Positions 11,535 to 18,281 of a DNA stretch of 64,000 nt are shown here, piece after piece. The notes below the pieces were generated by a model. The model searched no databases and was not told the DNA's origin. It saw only the letters and a list, made by a program, of their open reading frames with translations. Both the position numbers and the translations under genes were made by a program. Within the stretch, counting starts at the first letter, position 1; every line of letters starts with the position of its first letter. The stretch lies in assembly GCF_014930365.1 (NCBI RefSeq), contig NZ_JABXWI010000001.1, forward strand, positions 569,958-633,957. The letters run 5' to 3'. The DNA comes from Streptomyces caniscabiei (GTDB lineage Bacteria > Actinomycetota > Actinomycetes > Streptomycetales > Streptomycetaceae).

Positions 11535-12005
11535 ATGCCGACCACCACTGCCGTACGACTCCGTCCCCGCGCGCTGTCCGCCGCCGCGACGGCGGGGGCG
11601 TTGATGTGGGCGGTGTCAGGGTGCGGAGAGGAACCGGCGACGGCGACGAAGCCCTCGGCGCCCGCCTGGAAGGAACCGGCGTCCTACACCTACACGTTGA
11701 GGTCGACGGAGGGCGAGCGGCCGTTGATCGGGACGTTCAGGGTGACGGTCCGGGACGGGAAGGTCGTGCGGGCCGTCGGGCTCGACGACAGCGGGCGGCA
11801 CGTGGTGGACCGGTCGCCGCAGCACATACCCACCATCGCGGACCTGTTGCGGGAGGCGGCGGTGGCCCGCGAAGAGGGTGCGGACACGGTGGACGGCACG
11901 TACGCGTCGGACGGCCGTCCGCTCACGCTCGCCATCGACTGGGACGAGGACGCGATCGACGACGAGGCGGCGTACGACCTCAGCGACTACGAGGCGCTCG
12001 GCTGA
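11535..12005 (+). CDS. Putative lipoprotein (DUF6174-like)
   Basis: 156-residue lipoprotein starting at ATG 11535 after GAAGGGG. The lipobox AVSGC places the lipidated Cys near residue 27. The mature part begins with a WKEPASYTYTLRSTEGER stretch, then an IGTFRVTVRDGKVV strand pair and an acidic C-terminus (IDWDEDAIDDEAAYDLSDY). This arrangement resembles the small actinobacterial DUF6174 family, which has no established biochemical role; the assignment is from recall. Its last 19 nt overlap the end of the convergent lipoprotein gene. Confidence 0.7.
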   Translation: MPTTTAVRLRPRALSAAATAGALMWAVSGCGEEPATATKPSAPAWKEPASYTYTLRSTEGERPLIGTFRVTVRDGKVVRAVGLDDSGRHVVDRSPQHIPTIADLLREAAVAREEGADTVDGTYASDGRPLTLAIDWDEDAIDDEAAYDLSDYEALG

Positions 12006-12418
12006 CTCAGGTCCCGGACCGTGCCGCCCACCTTGGCCTTGAGCTGCTTGAGCACGTCGGGCTTGGCGGAGATGGCCCAGCGGGGGCCGACGAGGTACTT
12101 GCCGCCGTACATCGAGGCCGACTCCAGCCAGACCTCCTTCAGCTCGTCCTTGGGGAAGGTGGTGATGAGGTAGTCCCCCGCCCCGGTCTGGCACACGCCC
12201 TCGCGGAGTTCCTCGGCCTCGGTCCGGATCTTCACCTCGCATCCGGTGAGCTCGGCGATCACCTCGACCTTGGCCGGCGCGACGACCGCGGCAACCGGAC
12301 TGGACCCCTCGCTCGCCTTGCCCGAGCCCTTGTCACCACCGCCCCCGCTACAGGCCGCCACCAGAGGCAGGACAGCCAGCCCCGCAGCCAACACACCGCC
12401 CCGCGCCAGCTTCGTCAT
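11987..12418 (-). CDS. Small lipoprotein of unknown function
   Basis: 143-residue protein from ATG 12418, 9 nt after a GGAG site. The signal peptide ends in the lipobox LVAAC, followed by a Gly-rich linker (SGGGGDKGSGK) and a domain with two Cys (TGCEVKI and EGVCQTG) probably disulfide-linked. Conserved-looking stretches are GDYLITTFPKDELKEVWLESA and GPRWAIS. I recognise no family. It converges on and overlaps the preceding lipoprotein gene by 19 nt, so their 3' ends form an antisense pair. Confidence 0.7.
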   Translation of the reverse strand: MTKLARGGVLAAGLAVLPLVAACSGGGGDKGSGKASEGSSPVAAVVAPAKVEVIAELTGCEVKIRTEAEELREGVCQTGAGDYLITTFPKDELKEVWLESASMYGGKYLVGPRWAISAKPDVLKQLKAKVGGTVRDLSQPSAS

Positions 12419-12669
12419 CACGTCCGGATCTCCGTTCGCGTTCTTCGTACTTCGTACCCGAGTGCACTCGCCAAGAGGTACGTAGGGACGCGGCCGGATG
12501 CTCACCACCGGTCGAAACAGTGACGTCGACGGCCGAATCCCCACCTCAGAAGTAGCTCAACGGCACGCTGCGCCGCGGATTCCAGGCGTAGATTTCGTGA
12601 CCGCGAGCACAAGCGACGCGCAAAGGGCCGTGGCCAAATCCCTTGGCCGGCACTTCATTTGGGGAATAG

Positions 12670-13221
12670 ATGATCCCGGAATCGACAAGCCCGGCACGTT
12701 CTCTCCGCATCGGCGTCGCCGTCGCCGCCGCGCTCCTCGTCACAGCGTGTTCCACTCTGGGGCAGAGTCCTCAAGGCGCCGCGCTGGAGGGCGGAATCCA
12801 GGAAAGCGGAACCGTCGGGAGCGAGAACGTGCAGGTCGGGGACATCTGGTGGTTCGCGCTCCCCGTGCCCACCAACAAATCCGCCGAGCCGATCGAAATC
12901 ACCGGGGTGTCACTCGTCGAGGTTCCCACAGGGATGAAGGTCCTGGGATACGGCGCCTACAGCCTGGAAGACACCGAAGGGCTGGCGCTGCTGGCGAAGG
13001 AGGGCGAGGAATTGGCTCCACGGTTCGCCGCGCTGCGCGACCACTCCGACAAGCCCGTGAAAGTGGCTCCACACGCCTCCAGCGACATCTACTACCTGGC
13101 ACGGCTGAAGATCACCAGCCTGCCCTCCCGAAGCGCCCGCTACTGCGAGTTCGACTATCGGCAGAGCGGCCGCGCATACACACAGACACTGGACTGCGAA
13201 GTGGAACTGACAGGCAAGTAG
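12670..13221 (+). CDS. Putative lipoprotein
   Basis: 183 residues from ATG 12670, just after GGGGAA. The signal sequence ends LLVTAC (lipidated Cys about residue 27). The mature portion looks like a beta-rich extracellular domain, with KSAEPIEITGVSLVEVPTGMKVLGY at its start and a Cys pair near the C-terminus (RYCEFDYRQSGRAYTQTLDCEVEL). The GC content is visibly lower than that of flanking genes, with many A-rich codons, suggesting more recent acquisition. The 250 bp upstream hold no other gene I can support. Confidence 0.65.
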   Translation: MIPESTSPARSLRIGVAVAAALLVTACSTLGQSPQGAALEGGIQESGTVGSENVQVGDIWWFALPVPTNKSAEPIEITGVSLVEVPTGMKVLGYGAYSLEDTEGLALLAKEGEELAPRFAALRDHSDKPVKVAPHASSDIYYLARLKITSLPSRSARYCEFDYRQSGRAYTQTLDCEVELTGK

Positions 13222-13264
13222 GGCATCCCCATGGCCAGATGCTGTCGCTGCTACGGTCGGGCGC

Positions 13265-13549
13265 ATGCTGATCGTCGAACTTGCCTTGACCGCTTCACCT
13301 GAACGCCTCGCGGCACGTCCGGCGCATCGCGCACTCCTCAACCGCCTTCACGAGGAGGGATGTCTCGTCGCCGCCGGTCCGTTCGCTGACGACACTGGTG
13401 CGCTGCTTGTCTTCGACACGGACCGCGCAGAGCTGGACCGCATACTCGACACCGATCCGTACTACCGCACCCCTGGTGTCCAGGTGGTCGGTGTGCGCGA
13501 ATGGGCGCCGGTCGTGGGTCTGTCCGGACCGCGGCGCGATCCATCCTGA
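13265..13549 (+). CDS. YciI-family small protein
   Basis: 94-residue YciI-like protein (ferredoxin-like alpha/beta barrel of the dimeric type). Family features are the opening MLIVELALTASPERLAARPAHRALLNRLHEEGCLVAAGPF, with the usual His in the R-x-H segment, then DDTGALLVFDTDRAELDRILDTDPYY and the terminal strand VQVVGVREWAPV. These proteins are thought to be small catalytic or ligand-binding folds, and no substrate can be assigned. ATG 13265 gives full family length although only a weak ribosome binding site precedes it. Confidence 0.8.
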   Translation: MLIVELALTASPERLAARPAHRALLNRLHEEGCLVAAGPFADDTGALLVFDTDRAELDRILDTDPYYRTPGVQVVGVREWAPVVGLSGPRRDPS

Positions 13550-13632
13550 GCAGCGGAACCGGTGCGCGCCCGGACGGACACGAGCGACGGCTTCGCCGTG
13601 CTGACCGAGGCCGACCGAGCAGACTGCCGGTC

Positions 13633-14019
13633 ATGCAACTTCCCGCACCGGCCGTCGTCGCGGCCACCGCGCTGATCGAAGTCGTCAGGATCTCGGGGCT
13701 GCCGGGAAGGCGGGGCGCCCCGTACCCCGGCGCGGTGGTCGCCCACTGGGCCGGGGACGAGGTCGGCGACATCCTGGACCTGATCGCGAGTCTGCCCGGC
13801 AGCACACAGCACCGCTGCGGGTTCTCGCCGGGGTGGGGCGTACGGGCGTACGACGATGTCCTCGACCTGCCGTTGTACGAGGCGGCGTTCTGCTTCGGCT
13901 GCGACGAGGTCCGGATGCAGGGGCCCGCCGTGCCGCCCGCCCTGGCCACGCAGTTCTTCGACGCCGGCGCCGAGGAGGCTCAGGCCCTGCTGGAGCGTTT
14001 TCGTCGGGCGGTGCTGTAG
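13633..14019 (+). CDS. Hypothetical protein
   Basis: 128 residues from the first well-placed ATG at 13633; the frame is open back to 13501 but that segment overlaps the YciI gene and is low-complexity. The protein contains an HWAGDEVGDILDLIASL segment, a GWGVRAYDDVLDLPLYEAAFCFGCDEVRM stretch with a CFGC pair, and a C-terminal helix rich in Ala and Glu. The CxxC could bind metal, but only one such pair is present. I recognise no family. The start and weak ribosome binding site are uncertain. Confidence 0.55.
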   Translation: MQLPAPAVVAATALIEVVRISGLPGRRGAPYPGAVVAHWAGDEVGDILDLIASLPGSTQHRCGFSPGWGVRAYDDVLDLPLYEAAFCFGCDEVRMQGPAVPPALATQFFDAGAEEAQALLERFRRAVL

Positions 14020-14162
14020 CCGGGAGGAGGACGGGAGTACGTAACCGATTCCGTAGTCTCACCGATCTCTTTCGGAGCGGCGGCTGGGAAAGTGGGCCGG
14101 GTTCATGTGACCGACGGTCTGTATCGACGGTCGGTGCCGACGATCCATGTGGAGGTAGTCGC

Positions 14163-14912
14163 GTGCGTACGCGTTCCCTGGCCGCCGTGTTGAGCGGCGC
14201 GCTCGCTCTCTCGGCGTTCGCCGTTCCGGCCGCCCACGCCGACGATGGCCCGGTCATCACCGATGTCGTCGTGAACGGCGGGGCCGCGCTCGCGCTGGGG
14301 CCCACCGCGCCCAAGACCTTCAAGGTGAGCGTCACGGCCCGGCACGGCTCCGGGATCGAGAAGATGAGCATCCACGCGCGGCTGCCGTCGTACCTCTATC
14401 GGGCATCCGACCGCGGTATCACCTGCGCGGTCGTCAGCGCCACGACCTCGACCTGCACCGGCTCCTGGACCATCGACGCGGGCAGCTTCTACAGCAACGA
14501 CCCGGCCGACGACCCCTGGTACATCAATGCCTCGGTGACGGCCGGCGACGACAACTGGATGACCACGGACCAGGCCGCCACCTTCACCGTACGGCGGCTC
14601 GCCACGCTCGGTGTCAACGCGGCCCCGGAGCCCGTGCGGAAGAACGCCCAGCTCACCGTGACCGGCAGGCTGGCCCGCGCCGACTGGAGGACCCACAAGA
14701 GCGCGGGGTACTCGGGGCGGTCGGTGAAGCTTCAGTTCCGTAAGAAGGGGTCGGACACCTACAGCACGGTGAAGACCGTCCGCAGCGGGAGCGGTGGCGC
14801 GCTCCGGGCCACCGTCAAGGCCGGCGCCGACGGGTACTGGCGCTGGACCTTCGCCGGCAACAGCACCACCTCGGCGGCCAAGGCCACCGGGGACTACGTC
14901 GACGTGCGCTGA
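14163..14912 (+). CDS. Secreted protein with Ig-like domains
   Basis: 249-residue exported protein beginning at GTG 14163, 7 nt after GGAGG. The signal peptide (residues 1-28) ends AAHADD. The mature protein alternates beta-rich segments: a first domain with a disulfide candidate (ITCAVVSATTSTCTGSW), a linker starting RRLATLGVNAAPEPVRKNAQLTVTG, and a second Ig-like domain with KLQFRKKGSDTYSTVKTVRSGSGG and GYWRWTFAGNSTTSAA. This second domain is a common Streptomyces extracellular stalk module, also seen in the large secreted protein at 44.6-46.6 kb. No enzymatic motif is present. Confidence 0.75.
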   Translation: MRTRSLAAVLSGALALSAFAVPAAHADDGPVITDVVVNGGAALALGPTAPKTFKVSVTARHGSGIEKMSIHARLPSYLYRASDRGITCAVVSATTSTCTGSWTIDAGSFYSNDPADDPWYINASVTAGDDNWMTTDQAATFTVRRLATLGVNAAPEPVRKNAQLTVTGRLARADWRTHKSAGYSGRSVKLQFRKKGSDTYSTVKTVRSGSGGALRATVKAGADGYWRWTFAGNSTTSAAKATGDYVDVR

Positions 14913-14935
14913 GACAGGAGCAGGGCAGACCGACG

Positions 14936-14974
14936 CGGCGCCCGGACCTCGGTGAGCAGAGGCCGGGCGCCGCG
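14936..14974. terminator. Bidirectional terminator hairpin
   Basis: An 11-bp GC stem (14936-14946 with 14964-14974) is extended inside by CCTC/GAGG after a bulged A. It lies between two convergent genes. Confidence 0.8.
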
Positions 14975-14999
14975 GACGTTCACACGGTCCGGTGTTCCG

Positions 15000-15929
15000 T
15001 CACGAAGTCGTGCGGCCCGCGTTCTTGCGGCGGGTCACGACGAAGATCGCGCCGCCCGCCGCCACCAGGCCCGCCGCGCCGATGGCGATCGGGATGGCGT
15101 TGCCGCCGCCCGTCTCGGCGAGGTCGCCGGGCTCACCGCCGTTGGGGGACGGGGCGACCGGGGTGGAGTCCGGGGGGGACGGGGAGGGGGACGACTCGGT
15201 CTTCGGGGTGTCGTCGGCCGGCGGCTGATCGGCGGGCGGCTTCTCCTCGGCCGGCGGCTGGTCGTCCGCCGGGGGCTTCTCCTCCGCGGGCGGGTTCTCC
15301 TCGGCCGGGGGCTGCTCCGTCGTGCAGTCCTTCGTGCCGCCGTTCCAGGCCGCGATCAGCTTGTCCTTGATGACCGGGCGGTCCGGGCCCTTGGGGACGT
15401 CGCCGTGCTCGAAGCCGTCCTTCGCGTCGAGCTTGCCGTCGAACTTCACGGCGCCCCGGTAGAGGTCGACCTGGGCGTAGCAGCCCGCGTCGGGGACGGC
15501 GATGTCGAGGGAGTCCGTCGCGCCCTTCTTGACGGTGACCGTGTCGAAGTCGACGAAGACCTGCTCGCCCGAGGTCGCGAAGGTCGGGCCGTGGGCGAGG
15601 TAGGAGGCGAGGGAGACCGTGCAGGTCGTGGCGTCGGAGGCGGCGCGGACCTTGATGTGGACCTTGCCGTCGTCGCTGGGCTTGAGGTTCTGGTCGTCGA
15701 GCTTGACCCAGTCGGCGAACGTCACGCCGTCCAGCGAGAACTCGCAGCGGTCGGTCTCGGTGGCCGTGCCCGCGCCCTGGCCGGGGGCGTAGCTCTTCTT
15801 GCCCCAGCCGTCGCCGCCGCCGGGTGTGTCATGGGCGAAAGCCGGGCCGGAGACCGCCGCGCTCAGCGCAAGAGCGGCGATGCCCGTCCCCACCAGGCGG
15901 CTCACGATGACACGTCTCGCTATGGACAT
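15000..15929 (-). CDS. Sortase-anchored (LAETG) cell-wall protein
   Basis: 309 residues from ATG 15929. The signal peptide ends about residue 32 (GPAFAHD). The mature head (about 33-205) is a beta-rich domain with three Cys (RCEFSL, TTCTVSL, GCYAQVDLYRG). A Pro/Glu/Lys-rich wall-spanning repeat (EEKPPADDQPPA type) follows, then LAETG, a hydrophobic helix (IPIAIGAAGLVAAGGAIFVV) and the basic tail RRKN. LAxTG is the signal recognised by class E sortases, which anchor proteins such as long chaplins to peptidoglycan in Streptomyces. The ligand of the head domain is unknown; no sortase gene is nearby. Confidence 0.87.
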   Translation of the reverse strand: MSIARRVIVSRLVGTGIAALALSAAVSGPAFAHDTPGGGDGWGKKSYAPGQGAGTATETDRCEFSLDGVTFADWVKLDDQNLKPSDDGKVHIKVRAASDATTCTVSLASYLAHGPTFATSGEQVFVDFDTVTVKKGATDSLDIAVPDAGCYAQVDLYRGAVKFDGKLDAKDGFEHGDVPKGPDRPVIKDKLIAAWNGGTKDCTTEQPPAEENPPAEEKPPADDQPPAEEKPPADQPPADDTPKTESSPSPSPPDSTPVAPSPNGGEPGDLAETGGGNAIPIAIGAAGLVAAGGAIFVVTRRKNAGRTTS

Positions 15930-16081
15930 GCAGATCCCATTCTCGAACTCGGAACGTCGTACATACGAGACCCCGGGCGCGGCGGCGGCACGGCAGCACA
16001 GGGCCGCCGGTAGCCGCGCCGGGGGTGAGTGGTCGAAGAAAACACCGGGCTCAGGGGTCACTTGAGCCACAGGGTGGGGAC

Positions 16082-16110
16082 ATCGTTTACCAAGGGGTAG
16101 GGGCTGTCAA
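16082..16110 (-). promoter_or_regulatory. Promoter of the LAETG protein gene
   Basis: On the complement, a consensus TTGACA (16110-16105) is followed after 17 bp by AACGAT. It would give a 5' leader of roughly 145 nt containing a GGCTCA/TGAGCC hairpin. Confidence 0.4.
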
Positions 16111-16292
16111 CCTCGGGAAACGCCGGTCGGGCGCGGCGCCGGACGGTCCGTCAGACACATCCGCCCCACGTGCGGTGCACATATGGGACACAAGGGGAAT
16201 CAGTTCCTCCGGGAGACCATCGAGCGGCCATCGGGACGCCATGCGTTCCTCACGAACACCCCAAGAGCAGACCCCCTCCGCAAAGGGTTCAC

Positions 16293-16362
16293 CAACTCAC
16301 CTCTTTGCCCAAGGGAGTTGATAGGGGACGGATTTGACAAGCCGCCCGCCGCTCCCGAATCT
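16293..16362 (+). promoter_or_regulatory. Candidate operator and promoter of the ATPase operon
   Basis: CAACTC (16293-16298) and GAGTTG (16315-16320) form an inverted repeat immediately upstream of a consensus TTGACA (16334-16339). A GAATCT sequence follows at 17 bp as a weak -10. In the wider 360-bp gap (16071-16430) I see only this and the divergent promoter. Confidence 0.4.
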
Positions 16363-16430
16363 ACGTTCATGACATCCATTTTCATTATCGGCGTCAAGGG
16401 TGCCGCCGAGGGCGAGCGGGGTGACGGTCC

Positions 16431-17414
16431 ATGCGTGTGGCCTTCGTAGGCAAGGGCGGCAGCGGCAAGACGACGCTCTCCGCGCTCTTCGCCCGGCACC
16501 TCGCCCGGACCGGCGCGCCCCTCGTGGCGATCGACGGTGACATCAACCAGCACCTCGCGCACGCGCTCGGTCTCGACGAGCACTCGGACTTCGGCGCCCC
16601 GCCGCTGAGTTCGCGCACCGCCGAGATCAAGGACCTGCTGCGCGGCACCAACCCGCGGATCGTCTCGCGGGAGGCGATGGTCAAGACGACCCCGCCGGGC
16701 CGCGGGTCCCGCCTGCTGCGGCTCCTCGGCGACGACGACCTGCACTCCCGGCACGTCGAGCGCGTGGGCGACGTGCCGCTCATGGTCACCGGCGCGTTCG
16801 ACGAGAGCGACCTCGGGGTGGCCTGCTACCACTCCAAGCTCGGCGCGGTGGAGCTGTACCTCAACCATCTCGTCGACGGGCCCGGCGAGTACGTCGTCGT
16901 CGACATGACCGCCGGCGCCGACGCCTTCGCCTCCGGGCTCTTCACCCGGTTCGACATGACCTTCCTGGTCGCGGAACCGACCCGGAAGAGCGTCTCCGTC
17001 TACCGGCAGTACCGGGAGCACGCCGCCGAGTTCGGCATCCCGATCGCGGTCGTCGGCAACAAGGTCTCCGGCGAAGACGACCTGCTCTTCCTCAAGGAGC
17101 ACGTCGGCGACGACCTGTTCGCGTACTGCGTGCAGTCGTCGTACGTCCGCGCGCAGGAACAGGGGCGGCCACAGGGCGAGTTGGAGGCGCACAACCTGCA
17201 CGCGCTGACCCTGCTGAAGGACGCCGTCGACGCCCGCGTCAAGGACTGGGCCACGTTCCAGCGCCACGCCGTCGAGTTCCACCTCCGCAACGCCGCCGCC
17301 TGGGCCAACGACGCCACCGGGCACGACCTGGCCGCCCAGGTGGACCCCGAGTTCCGCCACGGACCTCAGGCGCTTGCCGCCGCCGGGGCCACCGCTCCCT
17401 CCATAGCTCCCTAG
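16431..17414 (+). CDS. CooC/MinD-type P-loop ATPase
   Basis: 327-residue cytoplasmic SIMIBI-class ATPase. The deviant Walker A motif KGGSGKTT (about residues 8-15) with its signature first Lys, switch I DGDINQHLAHALG (about 34-46) and Walker-B-like YVVVDMTAGADAF (about 155-167) are typical of CooC/NubA/MinD relatives that dimerise around ATP. No metal-binding CxC is evident. The next gene starts 28 bp downstream and is almost certainly co-transcribed. The partner or metal centre is unknown. ATG 16431 starts directly at the P-loop strand, so it is well placed. Confidence 0.83.
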   Translation: MRVAFVGKGGSGKTTLSALFARHLARTGAPLVAIDGDINQHLAHALGLDEHSDFGAPPLSSRTAEIKDLLRGTNPRIVSREAMVKTTPPGRGSRLLRLLGDDDLHSRHVERVGDVPLMVTGAFDESDLGVACYHSKLGAVELYLNHLVDGPGEYVVVDMTAGADAFASGLFTRFDMTFLVAEPTRKSVSVYRQYREHAAEFGIPIAVVGNKVSGEDDLLFLKEHVGDDLFAYCVQSSYVRAQEQGRPQGELEAHNLHALTLLKDAVDARVKDWATFQRHAVEFHLRNAAAWANDATGHDLAAQVDPEFRHGPQALAAAGATAPSIAP

Positions 17415-17442
17415 TCTCCCTCTGATCAGAACAGGACCATTC

Positions 17443-17835
17443 ATGTCGCTCGACGTCTCCCCGCAGCTGCTCGCCGATGCCGAGAAGGGCGAGGTGCGGG
17501 AGGAGGAGTTCGTGCAAACGGTGCGTACGTCGCTGCCGTACGCCTACGAGCTCATCGCCTCGCTCGCCGGTGAACTGCGGGCGGGGGCCGCGCCCTTCGC
17601 CGACAACCGGACTCCGCCGCCGTCGGAGAAGGAGCGGGGCCAGCTGCTGCGGGCGCTGTCCAGCGACGCGATCCGGGGGAGCCTGGAGCGGCACTTCGGG
17701 GTGGCGCTCGCGTTCCAGAACTGCCACCGGGTGGCGGTCTTCCCGCCGGAGGCGCGGGGCGGCGAGACGTACACCCGCTTCACGTCGCTGCGGTCGCAGA
17801 TCCTGAACCAGTCGCCGGAGTTCCGCGACTGCTGA
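17443..17835 (+). CDS. Small conserved actinobacterial protein (SCO5389-like)
   Basis: 130 residues starting at ATG 17443 after AGGACC. It is rich in helices: LLADAEKGEVREEEFVQTVRTSLPYAYELIASLAGEL, a conserved-looking FADNRTPPPSEKERGQLLRALSSDAIRGSLERHFG, then FQNCHRVAVFPP. From memory it resembles the small family named after S. coelicolor SCO5389, for which no activity is established. Its tight coupling to the CooC-like ATPase suggests the two work together. No signal peptide or membrane segment is present. Confidence 0.72.
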   Translation: MSLDVSPQLLADAEKGEVREEEFVQTVRTSLPYAYELIASLAGELRAGAAPFADNRTPPPSEKERGQLLRALSSDAIRGSLERHFGVALAFQNCHRVAVFPPEARGGETYTRFTSLRSQILNQSPEFRDC

Positions 17836-17930
17836 GCGCCGGACGGCCGATCCCCGCCGGCCGACTCGCGACCCGCCGGTCGGCTGCCTGGCGGTCGGCT
17901 GCCTGGCGTGGGATGGGCCTGAATTCGCCG

Positions 17931-17973
17931 TCGACCGCCCCCTCCGCACCCCTCTCGCGGAGGGGGCGGTCGA
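17931..17973 (+). terminator. Intrinsic terminator of the ATPase operon
   Basis: A perfect 17-bp GC-rich stem (17931-17947 with 17957-17973) has a 9-nt loop. Just before it a 15-bp unit GGTCGGCTGCCTGGC is tandemly repeated. Confidence 0.85.
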
Positions 17974-18281
17974 TTCCGTACTTGGGGGCTCAGGGGGCGT
18001 ACGGGGGCGCGTCACCGGCGTATCGCTGCACCGGAGGGCGGGGGCCGGTACGGGCGTGTGGGTGGTTCGGGGCCGGTCGCGTGGGCGGCTTCGTCCCTAT
18101 CGCGCCGTATCCCGCCCGATCGTGATCGGTCCTGGCGGGCTCGGCGGGGCGGTCGGGTGCCTGGCGGGGGCTCGGCGGAGCCGTGAGCGGTCCGGTGCGT
18201 GCCGGTCCGTGCGCCATGGCGTGCGGTCGTGCGATATGCGCCGTCACAAGTTGGCCTGCCTGCGATCACACAAGGTGAATA
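17974..18281. other. Intergenic stretch, no gene supported
   Basis: I see no credible coding sequence or RNA here. Short reading frames lack ribosome binding sites and are rich in Pro/Arg shadow composition. The last 50 bp are less GC-rich and probably hold the promoter of the phosphatase gene. Confidence 0.4.

Noticed and set aside
17974..18281. Short reading frames on both strands before the PAS phosphatase gene
   Set aside because: No ribosome binding sites or protein-like composition were found.
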